From: Isoetes taiwanensis
Taxonomy: Eukaryota; Streptophyta; Lycopodiopsida; Isoetales; Isoetaceae
Length of the DNA: 64,000 nt
Assembly: GCA_021234155.1 (NCBI GenBank)
Contig: JAJEKV010000071.1
Location: 2,788,483 to 2,852,482, forward strand
Direction of reading: 5' to 3'
The position numbers and the translations under genes are program-made. Below, piece after piece: positions 24,985 to 36,334 of this stretch; position 1 is the first letter of the stretch; each line of letters begins with the position of its first letter. Below the pieces are notes generated by a model that did not search any database, was not told the DNA's origin, and saw only the letters and a list, made by a program, of their open reading frames with translations.

Positions 24985-25860
24985 GGCGACTTCAGACTCC
25001 CCCGCTCTCTAAAAGAATGGTCCCAAGAATTCTCCAGACTTCAAAGACTCCTCAGATTCTTCCGCCATTCTCCCCGCATCTTACATCCCCCGGCACCTCC
25101 AGACCCCTCTGAAGACTCAACCGTATTTGGCATTTTACAAAGCCTCCCAGAGCCTGCCATCAATTCAAGATTCATTTGATTCTCCAGATTCTTCAGACTC
25201 TCAGGATTCTCACGAAGAGGCCTCACTCAGATTCCATCAAGATCACAGACTCAACATTCTTTCAGACTTCTCTCACATTCTCGATTCTCAGATCTCCCTT
25301 AAGATGCCTTCATACTTCTCACGATTTCTCAAAGGTTATAAGATTCTTTAGAGTCTCTGTCTCTCTTTGATTCCCTTGAAGACTTTCTTATTCCCAGATT
25401 TCAGATACTCTTTCCAGATTTTACATAGATTCTTTCTTAGATCTTTCTCAGATTCCCATGAGCCATTCCCCCCAGTAAGGGCCTGGACTGACACTTGACG
25501 GGGTCAAAGACATCTCCCAACCCCTGGATCTCCTCGATCTCCCAAGATCTCACACTACATCCCCCTGCATTTGCTGCTCCCACATATTCCCCGTGACTTC
25601 TCAAACACACTTGAAATAGTCTGATTCCCTAAAGATCCTGTGATCTCCTCAGATTCCCTTTAAATTCTATGAAGATTCTCATAGATTCTCAAAGATTCCA
25701 TCAAGACTTCCCTACTTTTGCTTTTTGAAGATTCTCTTAGATTCCTGTATTCTTTGAGATTCCTCTATAGATTTCTTAAGATTCTCTTTGAGATTCCACT
25801 GGATTCCCAAAATACATATCCCAAAGATTCCTCTAAGTTCTTATTTTGATTCCCAGGTTG
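24985..25860 (-). repeat. Degenerate AGATTC array (reverse complement of GAATCT)
   Basis: For almost 900 bases the sequence is dominated by AGATTC, AGATTCC and AGATTCTC words at irregular short spacing. The open frame at 25127-25351, with its Ser/Asp runs, is a by-product of these words. Its monomer is the reverse complement of that in the array at 28920-30835. Confidence 0.8.
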
Positions 25861-25864
25861 CATC

Positions 25865-28800
25865 AGGTCAGATAGTCTCACCACTCATTGAAAGCATTAC
25901 GGTAGAATTCATCGCAAGAAATTTATTTTGATCCGGAAAGATTTCTATCGCAGATAGTGTCGTTAGCGCAACACAAAAGCAGAAAGCTTCATAAAAGCTT
26001 TCATGATTAATGTTAATTGTTACCTTTCATTAATGCTGATTACCTTCTTTAATAGGTAAAACTTGGTTTGGTCAAAATATATGGCGATTTTCCTCTCCTC
26101 TAATGGTGAGATTGGTTACATCACGCCCATCTTAGTAGAAGAAAGCCGGTAAAATAGATACGCCATTTCCTTGGACCATCGCCCGTGACAGATTACGACG
26201 CTGGCGTATTTCACATGACACTCATTCATATCTGGTCGGCTCAGTTATCAATATTGAAGATGTCACGCCGTATTTTGCCATCAATATATGTCCACGAAAT
26301 GCAAGCAAAAACATGCATTACGCTTCGTGGCCGGATAGGGGCACTGGCGTATAAACTCGTCACCGATCGGCGCAGGGATGGGTCATGTATGGGGCATGCA
26401 TGGCCAGCGATGAGGCATGCACCAATAACTTGGACCATCGATCAAAGCGGATAAATCGCGGGCCCTTTGGATTTACTTCCAGGAAGGTGTACTGAAGCTT
26501 TCTCTCAAAGTTGAATTTCTTGTAACACTCACCGCGATCGTATGTATATGGAGAAACTTAACCATCCATTTTTTTTACAATTAGAATTTTTTATATTAAA
26601 AGCGATGAGGTCACCTCATTTAATGAAAAAGGCGTGAGGCACACTCACACCATGTTTCATTTGCTTCCCTCCTCTATAATGTCCAACAAATCAACCGCGA
26701 TCGGCATCTCGATCAAAGGGACCCACGCCTGGATTCCTCTCATCGACGATTTTCACCTATGGCCCCACACCATTCCCGCAAAACCCCCGATACCCAAAGT
26801 GCAACCCCACAGAACCCAAGTGGAAAAGAACCTTATCTTGCTGAGCCAAAGGAGCCAGTAGTACGTCACAACATTTGCGAGCTTGGTCTTGTACATAATC
26901 ATTCAACTACTGACTATACTTTATCAGCATGTATATAATGCCCCATGTATGTTTAACTTAGATGTTAACGGTGAAGAAACGCTTAGGCTAGCATAGGTCC
27001 GTTGGTTTACCCAATCGATAATCATAACTTTTCATTAATAAGTTGGGAACAATCCGTTGGGGCCATTTCATAATATGGTTTTCGTTAAGGCCGTGACATG
27101 CTTAAGTGAAAAGAAACTCAAACTCTTTTTCTCCCCAAAACCAAACACACCCAAAACATATACAACCCCCAGCCAACCCCATGTTTAGTTGCATTTCTTA
27201 TTCTCAACACCTCCTCTGTAGCGGATCAGAGGAGGAATCGACGAGCTTCCTAAGACTTCCCTCAAGATTCTCTCCGCCTCGGCCGACCACATACAAGCAC
27301 AAGTAGTGCATAATACAGCTTCTAAACAAGTTATGGATATTTTATACACTCTGCTTAGATACACCGTTTGCTTTTATTAAACTACTATACAAGTGAGTTC
27401 AGATTCAAGATAATGTGGGTTTTCAGATGTAAGTATTTTAAAATACAAGAATATCTCAGCATTCCATAAGGATTTGGTGGATAGCTCACGATGCACACAT
27501 AATAATAACAATAATACATAATACCCGACACGGATGCTCCCACCGCAGCGTTAGTTTCCTATTCCTAAAGAAATACCATTTCCATATCCATGCATACTTA
27601 CATGCCAAGCGTAATCCTTTGGTGGCGACCTAAGCATTCACTTCCATCCTCCGCATTTATTGCATAAATCCTTCATCCAATGTGCCCTCGCCGAGTGAGT
27701 TAAGCACGGCCAATTCCCACCCTCGGCAAGGTGGCCGCTGAATGCACATGCACAACATCTTGATACAAGCGCACTAAGCATTCCAAAACCATCTCGACAT
27801 ACATCAAACTGAGTCTCGCCAAGAAGGTGCCCTTATACCCATTCATACTTATGTAACGTTTCAAAATACATACATAGACATTCCACATCATATTAGCTAG
27901 GTATATTCTTTTTCCATATTCCCAGACTAAGCAAATAAATATTCACTTGGTATCTGGTCTCATCCTTATGTCTACCGCAAAGGGTAGAAGGTCACAACAC
28001 GATATATAACGCAGCGTTCCAAGGTTTAACACTATAGCAACTCAAGGTTTGGGTTTACTTAAAATAAAGTTTTAATGGTTCGGGGATACCAACCTCGTAT
28101 CCTCCTCGTAATAAAAATCGTGAAATTCCACCGTAAATGTGCTTCAGGGCGTTTCAGGTTTTCCTTACAGCAAGTCTCCTGTTTGCCGGCTCCGCCCCGC
28201 CAAAGCCCCGCAGCGCATTTCTCCCCGCACACCGCACGTAAAAGTATTTTAGGGTAATGGACTGAGTAGTGGAGACATCGATGGTTTTTGGCTTATAGTA
28301 TAAGTGATGAGAGAAGGAAGACGTTCGCAAGCGTTTAGGCTTCATCGATTTGAGGGCTGAATCCGTATCCGGCCGATTCTTGGATGATCAAGGCGCTAAA
28401 CAAGCGTGACCCAAACGCGATTCCTGCTATAAACCGATTCCATGCCACGCATCTGGCGATCCGTAACTGATTCATACACCGACCCAATCAAACAAACACC
28501 CCAAATCAAAGCCCCACCTTTAGCTTAGTTTTCCTCAATGCTTGTCTCCTCGGCCCACTTCGACTACCAAGTAATCAACCGGGTTAGTCTCTCAAAGCAA
28601 ATTTTGCCATCTCTTCATCTCTTAAATATTTTAAATAGAACACCCCCAAACATCCATCCCTATCCCAGAGTCTCCTGGCATGCCACATGCATTTGCCGGC
28701 GCATCCCTACACTGCCCATGATCTCATCCATCCCCATTTGCAGGGTGCTCACCCCAACCTTCTCACCCCATTAAGGCTTTTGCCACCTTACCTGCCTTCA

Positions 28801-28915
28801 TGTAACTCAAAAACATTGCCCCAACGCACTTCATAGCACACATATAGACATGTCACAATGGCTTGCACAACCCGGACAATGACACTAGAACATGAGATTA
28901 TGGGGCCACTCAAGC
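25865..28915. other. Spacer between the two opposed arrays, no gene recognised
   Basis: Three kilobases of mixed composition. Short frames (for example 26185-26454 and 26634-26861 plus) show no domain. Confidence 0.3.
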
Positions 28916-30254
28916 CACTGCTCGCTACATTTATAGAATCTTGGGATAATATTTGGGAATCATGGGAATTCCCAAGAGAATCTTGAATTTTATGGAATTC
29001 CTTAAAGAAGAATTTTCAAAATGCTTAAGAATTAGGGAATTTGATGGAATCTTGGAGAATCGTGGGAATCTTCAAGAATTCTATGGAATCTACACATGTA
29101 ATCTTTTGGGAATTAAATGATTCTCTTCAAATAATATTTGAAAATCTAGGGGAATCTTCTTTATATAGAACCTTAAAAATCTAGGATCTTTAATGGAAAT
29201 GCCTGTGAATCGAGGTAGAATCCAAGTGTTTTAGGGGAATCTTTGACAATAAAGTGTTCTATGCGGGGAATCTTCATAGAATCTAAGAGAATCTTGTAAA
29301 ATAAATCTACATGGAATCTTGGGAGTTTAGAGAAATCTAGAATCTCAAGAAAAGAGAATTGTAAGGAATCTTATAATATCAAAATGAATATAGAATCTAA
29401 GGAATCTTCAAAAAATGTTTGAGAATTTAGCGTAATCTTTGATGGACCTTATAGAATCTAGTGGAATCTTCATAGAACCAAGGGAATCTAGAAGAATCTA
29501 CCTAATCTTGGGGAATCTAAAGAAATCTTTGTAGGATAATCTTTTGAAAATCTAGGGGACCTTAAAAACCTTTTAAGAATTGGGGATCTTTGTGGGAATC
29601 TTAGGGAATCTAGGGGGGAACTAAGGATCTAGGAAAAATTCCTTTTGACTCTAGGTGTGTTCTTAAGAAGGAATCTACAGAGAATCTAAGGAATCTTAGA
29701 AGAATCTCCATGAAATCTTGGGGAATCTAGAAGAATCTTAGGATGGAAATCTAGGAATATCAAAAGAGTCCTTATAAAAATCTTTAGAATTTAAATGTAT
29801 CTTCAAATAATATTTAAAAATCCAGGGGAATCCTTTTACATAGAACCCTAAGAATCTCAGATCTTGTGCGGAATGTTAGGGAATCGGTGCAGAATCCAAG
29901 CGTTTGGCGAATCTCTTTGACCAACAAAAGTGTCTCATACCCGAATCTTCATAGAATCTAAAAAGAATGATGGATTCCGCTGGAATCTTTTAGGGAGTCT
30001 AGAGAAATCTAGTATTCTAAGAGGCACTTAGGGAACTCTAAAGGAATTCCATTTGAATCTAAGGGCAAATGTAAAGGAATCTAAAGGAATCTTTTGGGAT
30101 AATCCCTTTGGAAATCATAGAAATATAAAGAGAATTTTAAGGAATCTATATTATCAAAAGAATATGTAGAACCCGCCATAACTTCAAAACGTTTCGAGTA
30201 ATCAGCCATCTCGACTTTAAACTTCACAGAACCAGTGAAATCCTCCACAGAACC

Positions 30255-30605
30255 ATGGAATCTGCAACAGCCAAATTCAGAATCCTAAATCTAAATGAAT
30301 CTCAGACAATCCGGCGAACCCAGAGAACTTTGCAAAACCTTAAGAATTTAAAAGATTACCTTGCAACCAGAACCAGGAAACCAAGCGCATCTGGTGTCTC
30401 TAACCCGCACGTCCCATGCAAGACCTGCATAAACGGCATGGAAACCTGCACAACCCTACTAAAACCAAACCCAGAGCAACTTAGTGACAACTTCTGGGAA
30501 AACCAGGAACTCGTTGAACCCAAGAATCCAAAAATGAACTTAGGAACTCATGTAAAACTAGAGTATCCAGGAGAATCTCGATGTGATTTTGGAGAATCTC
30601 TATAG
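30255..30605 (+). other. 116-codon open frame inside the GAATCT array
   Basis: The frame starts MESATAKFRILNLNESQTI and is rich in Asn, Thr, Glu and Lys. It coincides with a variant stretch of the repeat array in which GAACC words replace GAATCT. It has four cysteines between residues 50 and 70 but no known spacing motif. Chance openness in repeat DNA is the simplest explanation. Confidence 0.15.
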
Positions 30606-30740
30606 AATCTTCATTGCATGACTTTAAGCTCTGGACTTCAGCCTAATTAAAATAACCTCCAAGAATCACACGGATCTTGGGGAACATAAGCCAACACATT
30701 GGAATCTCATAGAATCTAGGAAATCTTTCTAGAGTCTTTA

Positions 30741-30767
30741 GAATAGAATAGAATAGAATAGAATAGA
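30741..30767 (+). repeat. (GAATA)5 microsatellite
   Basis: Five uninterrupted GAATA units, followed by GAGAA, at the end of the GAATCT array. A shorter AATAG run occurs near 43370-43388. Confidence 0.9.
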
Positions 30768-30839
30768 GAACCTAGAGAATCTTAATAGAATCTTTGGCTG
30801 ATATACTGTGATTTTGCTTTTTAGTCGAATTTAGAAGTC

Positions 30840-31475
30840 CCCCACAGCAAACCACCATAGCACAAAAACTTCGTTTATAGACAAACTCTTCAAGAAAGCT
30901 TCAAAGGCAATGTAACACTACCCATACATGCTACTCATCGCATGGGAATAAGTGATCTTGCATCAAGAATAGTTGCGTAACCTTTTACCAAAATATGATT
31001 GGTAAAATTTAATTCATCTATCTATTGGAATGAATTTTCTTTGCGCCTTTGGGTCATTCTTTAGGTCACGTTTGCAAGAATGTTCACAAGCAATTGAAAT
31101 AAAACCAACAAAACTAACCAACATTATTTTATAGGATTTTGATTCTTTTGTTTGCCATATTGATTCTTAAGTTATGTCGAACAACATATCTTCAAGGTTT
31201 AAACATTCTCCCTCATTCACTTAATGTAAGGGTCCCTCAGGCAGCCAGACCCCTCGACTTTGGAGCCCTCTAAAACCTCATTAATTCCGCTGAAGCTATA
31301 TGCATTACTCAGGGGAGGATGTTTCTATTCTAATTTGGCGATAGCGGCAGATTAGAGCAGTGGCATGTTAATGGTGTCGTGTTATACAAAGCTTTGGAAA
31401 GACCTATGCGAGAAGTGCGAGGTCAAAGTCAAAGTCAAAGGTGAAGTACCCCTACCTCCTGTAAGTTGCCGGGCT
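30840..31475. other. AT-rich spacer, nothing recognised
   Basis: No frame or repeat is supported. A GTCAAA triplication near 31420-31440 is the only local feature. Confidence 0.35.
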
Positions 31476-31479
31476 CTCA

Positions 31480-34400
31480 GAAACAATAACTCACACCCCC
31501 GCCTAACAATTTGTGGCTAAGGCTCTCGACCAGCCCAAAAAGGCGCCGCCCGGAGTCCCCAAATTCACCCCAAAGTAACCTTCCCGTTCCTAACTCCCCC
31601 CAAACTTCGTGGTCACGGTCACGTATGACGGAACGTCCTGTTCCGGTATGAGGGATCACAGATAACGGTCTTGACGCCTATCATGGGATGTGGGAGAGTC
31701 ATCTCCCTTCATGAAGAAGGAGGTTTCGCTAAGGCGGCGGTTCTTTCGGGCCAGGGCATAACTCTACGGAAGGGGATTAATTGCTCGTATCATTATAGGA
31801 ACTCAAGACGGGCAGAGAATTGGAGCCACGCCAAAGCCGAATGGAGGCTATCAGCGTTTCAGTATTGAGGGCTAACAAAGGTTCGGTCAGTCGGCATGGC
31901 AAGGGAGATGGAGTCCTCGCATCCCATGTGCCTCGCCAAAAGGCAAACCATCTGCTAAACAAACCCATCGCCTGGCTAATCCCGCCACACGCCACGCGGT
32001 TACTTCGCCCGCCCCGCAACACCGTCAAGTCGCGAGGCCCATCAATAACGCGCCCAGACCCCGTCCACCACCGACCACGACGATATGGTCGAACGGCGAA
32101 GACCCATGGTCACCGCCCCCGCCGAGAGGCAGCCACCACCATGGCACGGGAGCACGCCTTCCGCGTAGCATGTACTGCACACAACTTCGTGATCTTCGAG
32201 TAAGATCGAACAAGAAGCCCGCTCGACGCTGCAGGTTGGCTCGAGCACGCCACAGCTCGAGTCAGGGTTATGCAAATTCATCTACGACAGCTGGTCTTCT
32301 ACCGAGAAACTATATTACCGCAGTTAGCAGGTGATGGCTGGGCGCTACAGTTTCGCAAGAGCCGGTATTCTGACATATAGGACGGCACGCCCCTAATGCT
32401 ATCCCACACAGCCTCCACCTGCCACCAAGACCGCCGCCTCTCGGCCCGTACCACCCATACCATCCCGCCCACACCCAGCCACTCCACTATCCCGTACCAC
32501 CACCCCACACCAGACCTCGGGCCACCTTTTGGACTCCGCAGCCACCTGTGAGCGCGAAAGTGAGAGTGCCACACCGTAGCTCGAGGCATGCCGTATCACA
32601 GGGAGTTCGGGCCAACACTAACACATTATTCTCGCTGGACGGATGACATTCCTGGCTACCACATTTTCAGCAGTTCTAAGATGGGTTGTAACAATACCAA
32701 GCCAGGATCGTGATTGTCATATTTTCATTTGCTGGTGATGTATCAGGGCAGGATGCCATATTGCGCCAGTGGCCGAGTGTTGAAGGGGGACATCTCAGAC
32801 GCGGGATCGGGACTCACACCCGGTGGCAATGTGAGGCACGCATTGCAGAGCTTGTCGGGGTCGGTATTTGTCATCGCGCTTCAGTAGATTGGTTCAGGCA
32901 TGCACATTTTTCCGGACAAATAAGTATCGGGCTGCGTAATTCGGCAATTTCAACCACAGACGCTGCCTCGCTGCTACTACCACGCCTCTCTTTCTTCCCC
33001 GCCTTATCTTCGCTTCCTCGCGCCGACGCCTTTACCATGCTGCCTCCGGCTCATCTACTTCTCACTTCGTACCGCTTTCCCTCGCCCTCCCCCCATGACC
33101 AGTCAGCGCGAGATACCATCCCTCGGCCGACAAATAGGGAATTGTGCTCTCCTAGTGGTCTCTATGGGGATTGTCGAGGTTTCTTGGCGTATGGGGGATG
33201 CCTGAATTGCAGGGTGTACCGGTAGGATCTCTTATCTTCATGGAGACATATGGGAGCATGCCGGGCAATGTGCTACCTCGACGGTTTCCGCTATCAACAT
33301 TTCTATTTTCAATACATGTACAGACAATACAGGAGTGGTTTCTTGAGCATAATGGACACCTTGGCATCACCCGGTTACCCTCCGTAACACGCACGCATTA
33401 CCAACCTGCATTTCCTCGGGTTCAGGTGCATAATACCGCTGGCAACCCTTCTTTCCCGCCCACTGCTATCTCCCCCACGCCAGCATCTTCATCGCTGCGT
33501 TCAACTCCATGATAGGATGGACCAGCATGCTCCATCTACTACTCCATCACGCCAAGCGAAGATCGCCAGCCTGGGTGGGTCATTCCTCTGGAGACTAACG
33601 CAATCCACGAGCAGAGCCGTTCTCATGACTTTAATCCCATCGACCCCAAACTACCATAGCTGCCCCAAAATGCTTCAACGGCCCGATGACGCAGTCACCG
33701 CCTTTTAAGGCACGTACTTTGCTCCTCATGGCATTTTCGGGACTGGATAATTCGCAATGGCCATTGGGCGTATCTTCCGATTTTCGCGGCGCACATGCGC
33801 ATTGTGACAATCAGGGGAGGGTTAGTGTGGTGGACTACAGTTGTAGTTGCGCTAAGATATGCATCTCATCGGGCTGCTTTCCGTGGCACAGACACGATGT
33901 GAGTGAGGTCGACTCGTGACACTCTCTACTTTTGACTTGGATGGCGTAGCCGCTAAACCCCACTGGCGCCGCCTGAGACCGACATGAGCGTGCGCAGGAC
34001 TGACGCAGATGCTCATGATTCTCCCGCAATTTCGGCATTCTCCACACTGGAAAGCGCCAGACACTACCGACTACATTACGATGCAAATGGACAAAGCGGC
34101 GCACGCCGCCGCCGTGTCGGGCAATATTCTCGCGATAAATCATGGTTTGATGCGGATCAAAGAACGCAGCGTTTCCGGTTTTCATATTTCGATTCAGTAC
34201 CTTTCGCTGTAGCTACTACACAAGCATTCTCACGCATTCAAGGATACAAGGCGCAGATTTTCATGGCATCGGGAGATGTTCGCTCTCGCTGGACACTTCA
34301 TCTCGAATCCTTTTGCCAGAAAGCTTCGGAAGGGTCAGCCCGCCAGGGACATCACACCTGGCCAAGGGGAATAAAGATTTTGCGCCAGCCTCTATGACCC

Positions 34401-36330
34401 GCCAGACGCCAGACGCCTATTGCCCCCACAGATGGCTCCCCATTGGTTCTCGACTTTAGGATAAGCCGAGGGAGGGCCTCGCGAACGGCTTAGCTTAATG
34501 TGGAGCGCGTACTGACCTCGGCGCAGGCGCGTGTCGCAGTTACTCTGCGGCGGTGGCGTACGCTTTCAGGTTTCATTCTCACCACCCGCTCACCGTAGCA
34601 TTGCGTGAGGGTGCTTCCACAATGGACCACAGCGGTTGTTCTATTCACAAGGCGGGCGACTCCACACTCAACCGCCAATTACCTGGACGATCATGGTCGG
34701 CCTCAACATTTGCCAAACCGCTTATTGGTATTTTGAAGTGTTAGCTTGGATCTGGCTGGGTGAGGGTACGGATGGGGTGAGCCTCACACAGTAAAGCTTT
34801 AATTCTCGCCAACGACATTGACCATATTCCTTACGCCATGCACCGATTGAAGACGCAATCACCTACCGGGACTTGTATTGCCGCTTGTGACTTCGCGAAA
34901 GGCTTTGGACACTATCCCCGTGAAAGCCGCGGGCTAGATCAAGCACAATCGAGGCTCGCCGGCCAGGTGTAATGCCATATGCCGCGAGAGTTGTTTTGGC
35001 AGGATGCTCGACGGGCTGGCATTCACTCGCAGACGGTCCCCAGGCTGCCCCTCCTCGCCAACACTTTTGGCCTCTACACATCGCCAGGTTCGCCATCGGT
35101 TAATGGGAGGGAAAGCATAGCTTTTGTACTAAAGTCATCTCATACTATTTATGCGACGATGTTGGCTCGCTATTACAATTTCGTACTCACCCTCGGGATG
35201 CCCTCCCAGACCATTTTGCCGCACATGCCAATCGCCGGGAAATAATCGCGGCTCCTCACACCTCTTCACACCTACGCCCCTAATCGGCCATTACCCGGGG
35301 ACGCACCGCGGACCACCACCCGGCCAGTACCTAGGGTGGAGTTCCCTCCCTCAGCCTCGCTGAGGCGCTTCTATCCGCTATGTGACGTAGTTGAAAGCGC
35401 TTCTTTACGCTAACACCGTGCGCAGCCATACATCAAAATAATACCGCCATCCGCTCCACACCCGCTCCAGCCCGCCCTTCCGCATCGGTCGGTTTGGGGT
35501 CCTACCGCCCTGGCTTTAACCGAAACGACTCCTGGAGCGCACAGTACTTAACGGCATCAGGAAACCTCGGGCCCCCATCGCATTCTCACGCAGAAACCGG
35601 GATTCTACGCCTGGCAGCCCTGATGTATACATCGCCTATTTTCGTAAAAGCGGTTACCATGGGTGATGCTCGCCTCCCCACCTCGCTTACACCGCGGGCC
35701 ATGAGTCCGCTAGCCTAGCGGTTTGCGAGGGGTGGTGAGATCGTATGGTTCGGCCGATGGAACGCGGCAGTGAGCACGGAGCAAGGCAGACAACTGGCGC
35801 AATGCCGCATCGTGACGTACCAAGGAGTAATTCCAGATGCTTGTTTCTTTGGCAAGCTTCCGAACCCCATTGCTCTAGAGCAGGTCAAAATGGCCCATTA
35901 CAAGCGGCTGCCGACGCAACCCCGTTGTTAGCCCGGCCCACGTAGCCTCTACCCTGCTGCTCCTCACCGCCGAAAAAGCAATGCACTCATTGCCTTATTC
36001 ACATTGTGCCCACCCATCTTCTCGCGATCGAGACGGCAGGTGGATTGGGGAGTCTCCCATGACGTGTCGCCGGCCGCCAACCGCTATTGAGGATGAGTTC
36101 CCCACACTTCCCGTGTGAAGCGTCACTGCTCAATGATCCGCCGACACGCCTCCTTGGGTATGGTCGACGCGTCTCCTTAGATGAGCGATGAATAATACTC
36201 GTTGCGATAGCGTGTTTCTGGTTATATATCTGGGGAGGTATCGATCAAGGGTCATTTTGTTCTCGGGCTTCGGGTTGCCTGGCTGATTAGGTACTTCATT
36301 ACGGGTGGTGTATGATCAGAGAGCATTGAT
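31480..36330. other. GC-rich block 2
   Basis: A second block of about 4.8 kb is rich in GC and CpG, with sharp change to AT-rich DNA near 36330. Open frames of 110-171 codons overlap on both strands (32710-33225, 33984-34397 and 31820-32203 plus; 33835-34185 minus). None shows a conserved domain, and adjacent frames do not join into one product. I see no sequence clearly shared with block 1. Confidence 0.4.
32710..33225 (+). other. 171-codon open frame in GC-rich block 2
   Basis: The longest open frame in the window. Its second half is Pro/Ser/Leu-rich (LPRADAFTMLPPAHLLLTSY) and it ends near a Cys-containing tail. No signal peptide, transmembrane helix or domain is convincing. In DNA this GC-rich a frame of this length can arise without selection. 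Confidence 0.15.
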
Positions 36331-36334
36331 AGCC

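Larger units (their letters stand above)
28920..30835 (+). repeat. Degenerate GAATCT array
   Basis: Nearly 1.9 kb of GGAATCT, AGAATCT and GAATCTT words with irregular spacing of roughly 7-20 bases. A sub-segment (30180-30600) carries CAGAACC-type variants and holds a 116-codon open frame (30255-30605) that reads like translated repeat. A clean pentanucleotide run lies at 30741-30767. The orientation is opposite to the 24985-25860 array. Confidence 0.85.

Noticed and set aside
25127-25351. Ser/Asp-repeat protein at 25127-25351
   Set aside because: The residues are direct translations of AGATTC/GATTCT array units, with no independent coding evidence.
33965-33981. TGGCGCCGCCTGAGACC, resembling a gypsy primer-binding site
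   Set aside because: It lies inside a GC-rich block where such words arise by chance, and no LTR-like TATA or AATAAA precedes it.
32710-34397. Run of long frames in GC-rich block 2 as a bacterial or organellar insertion
   Set aside because: Frames are short, overlap on both strands, lack ribosome-binding sites and show no conserved proteins.
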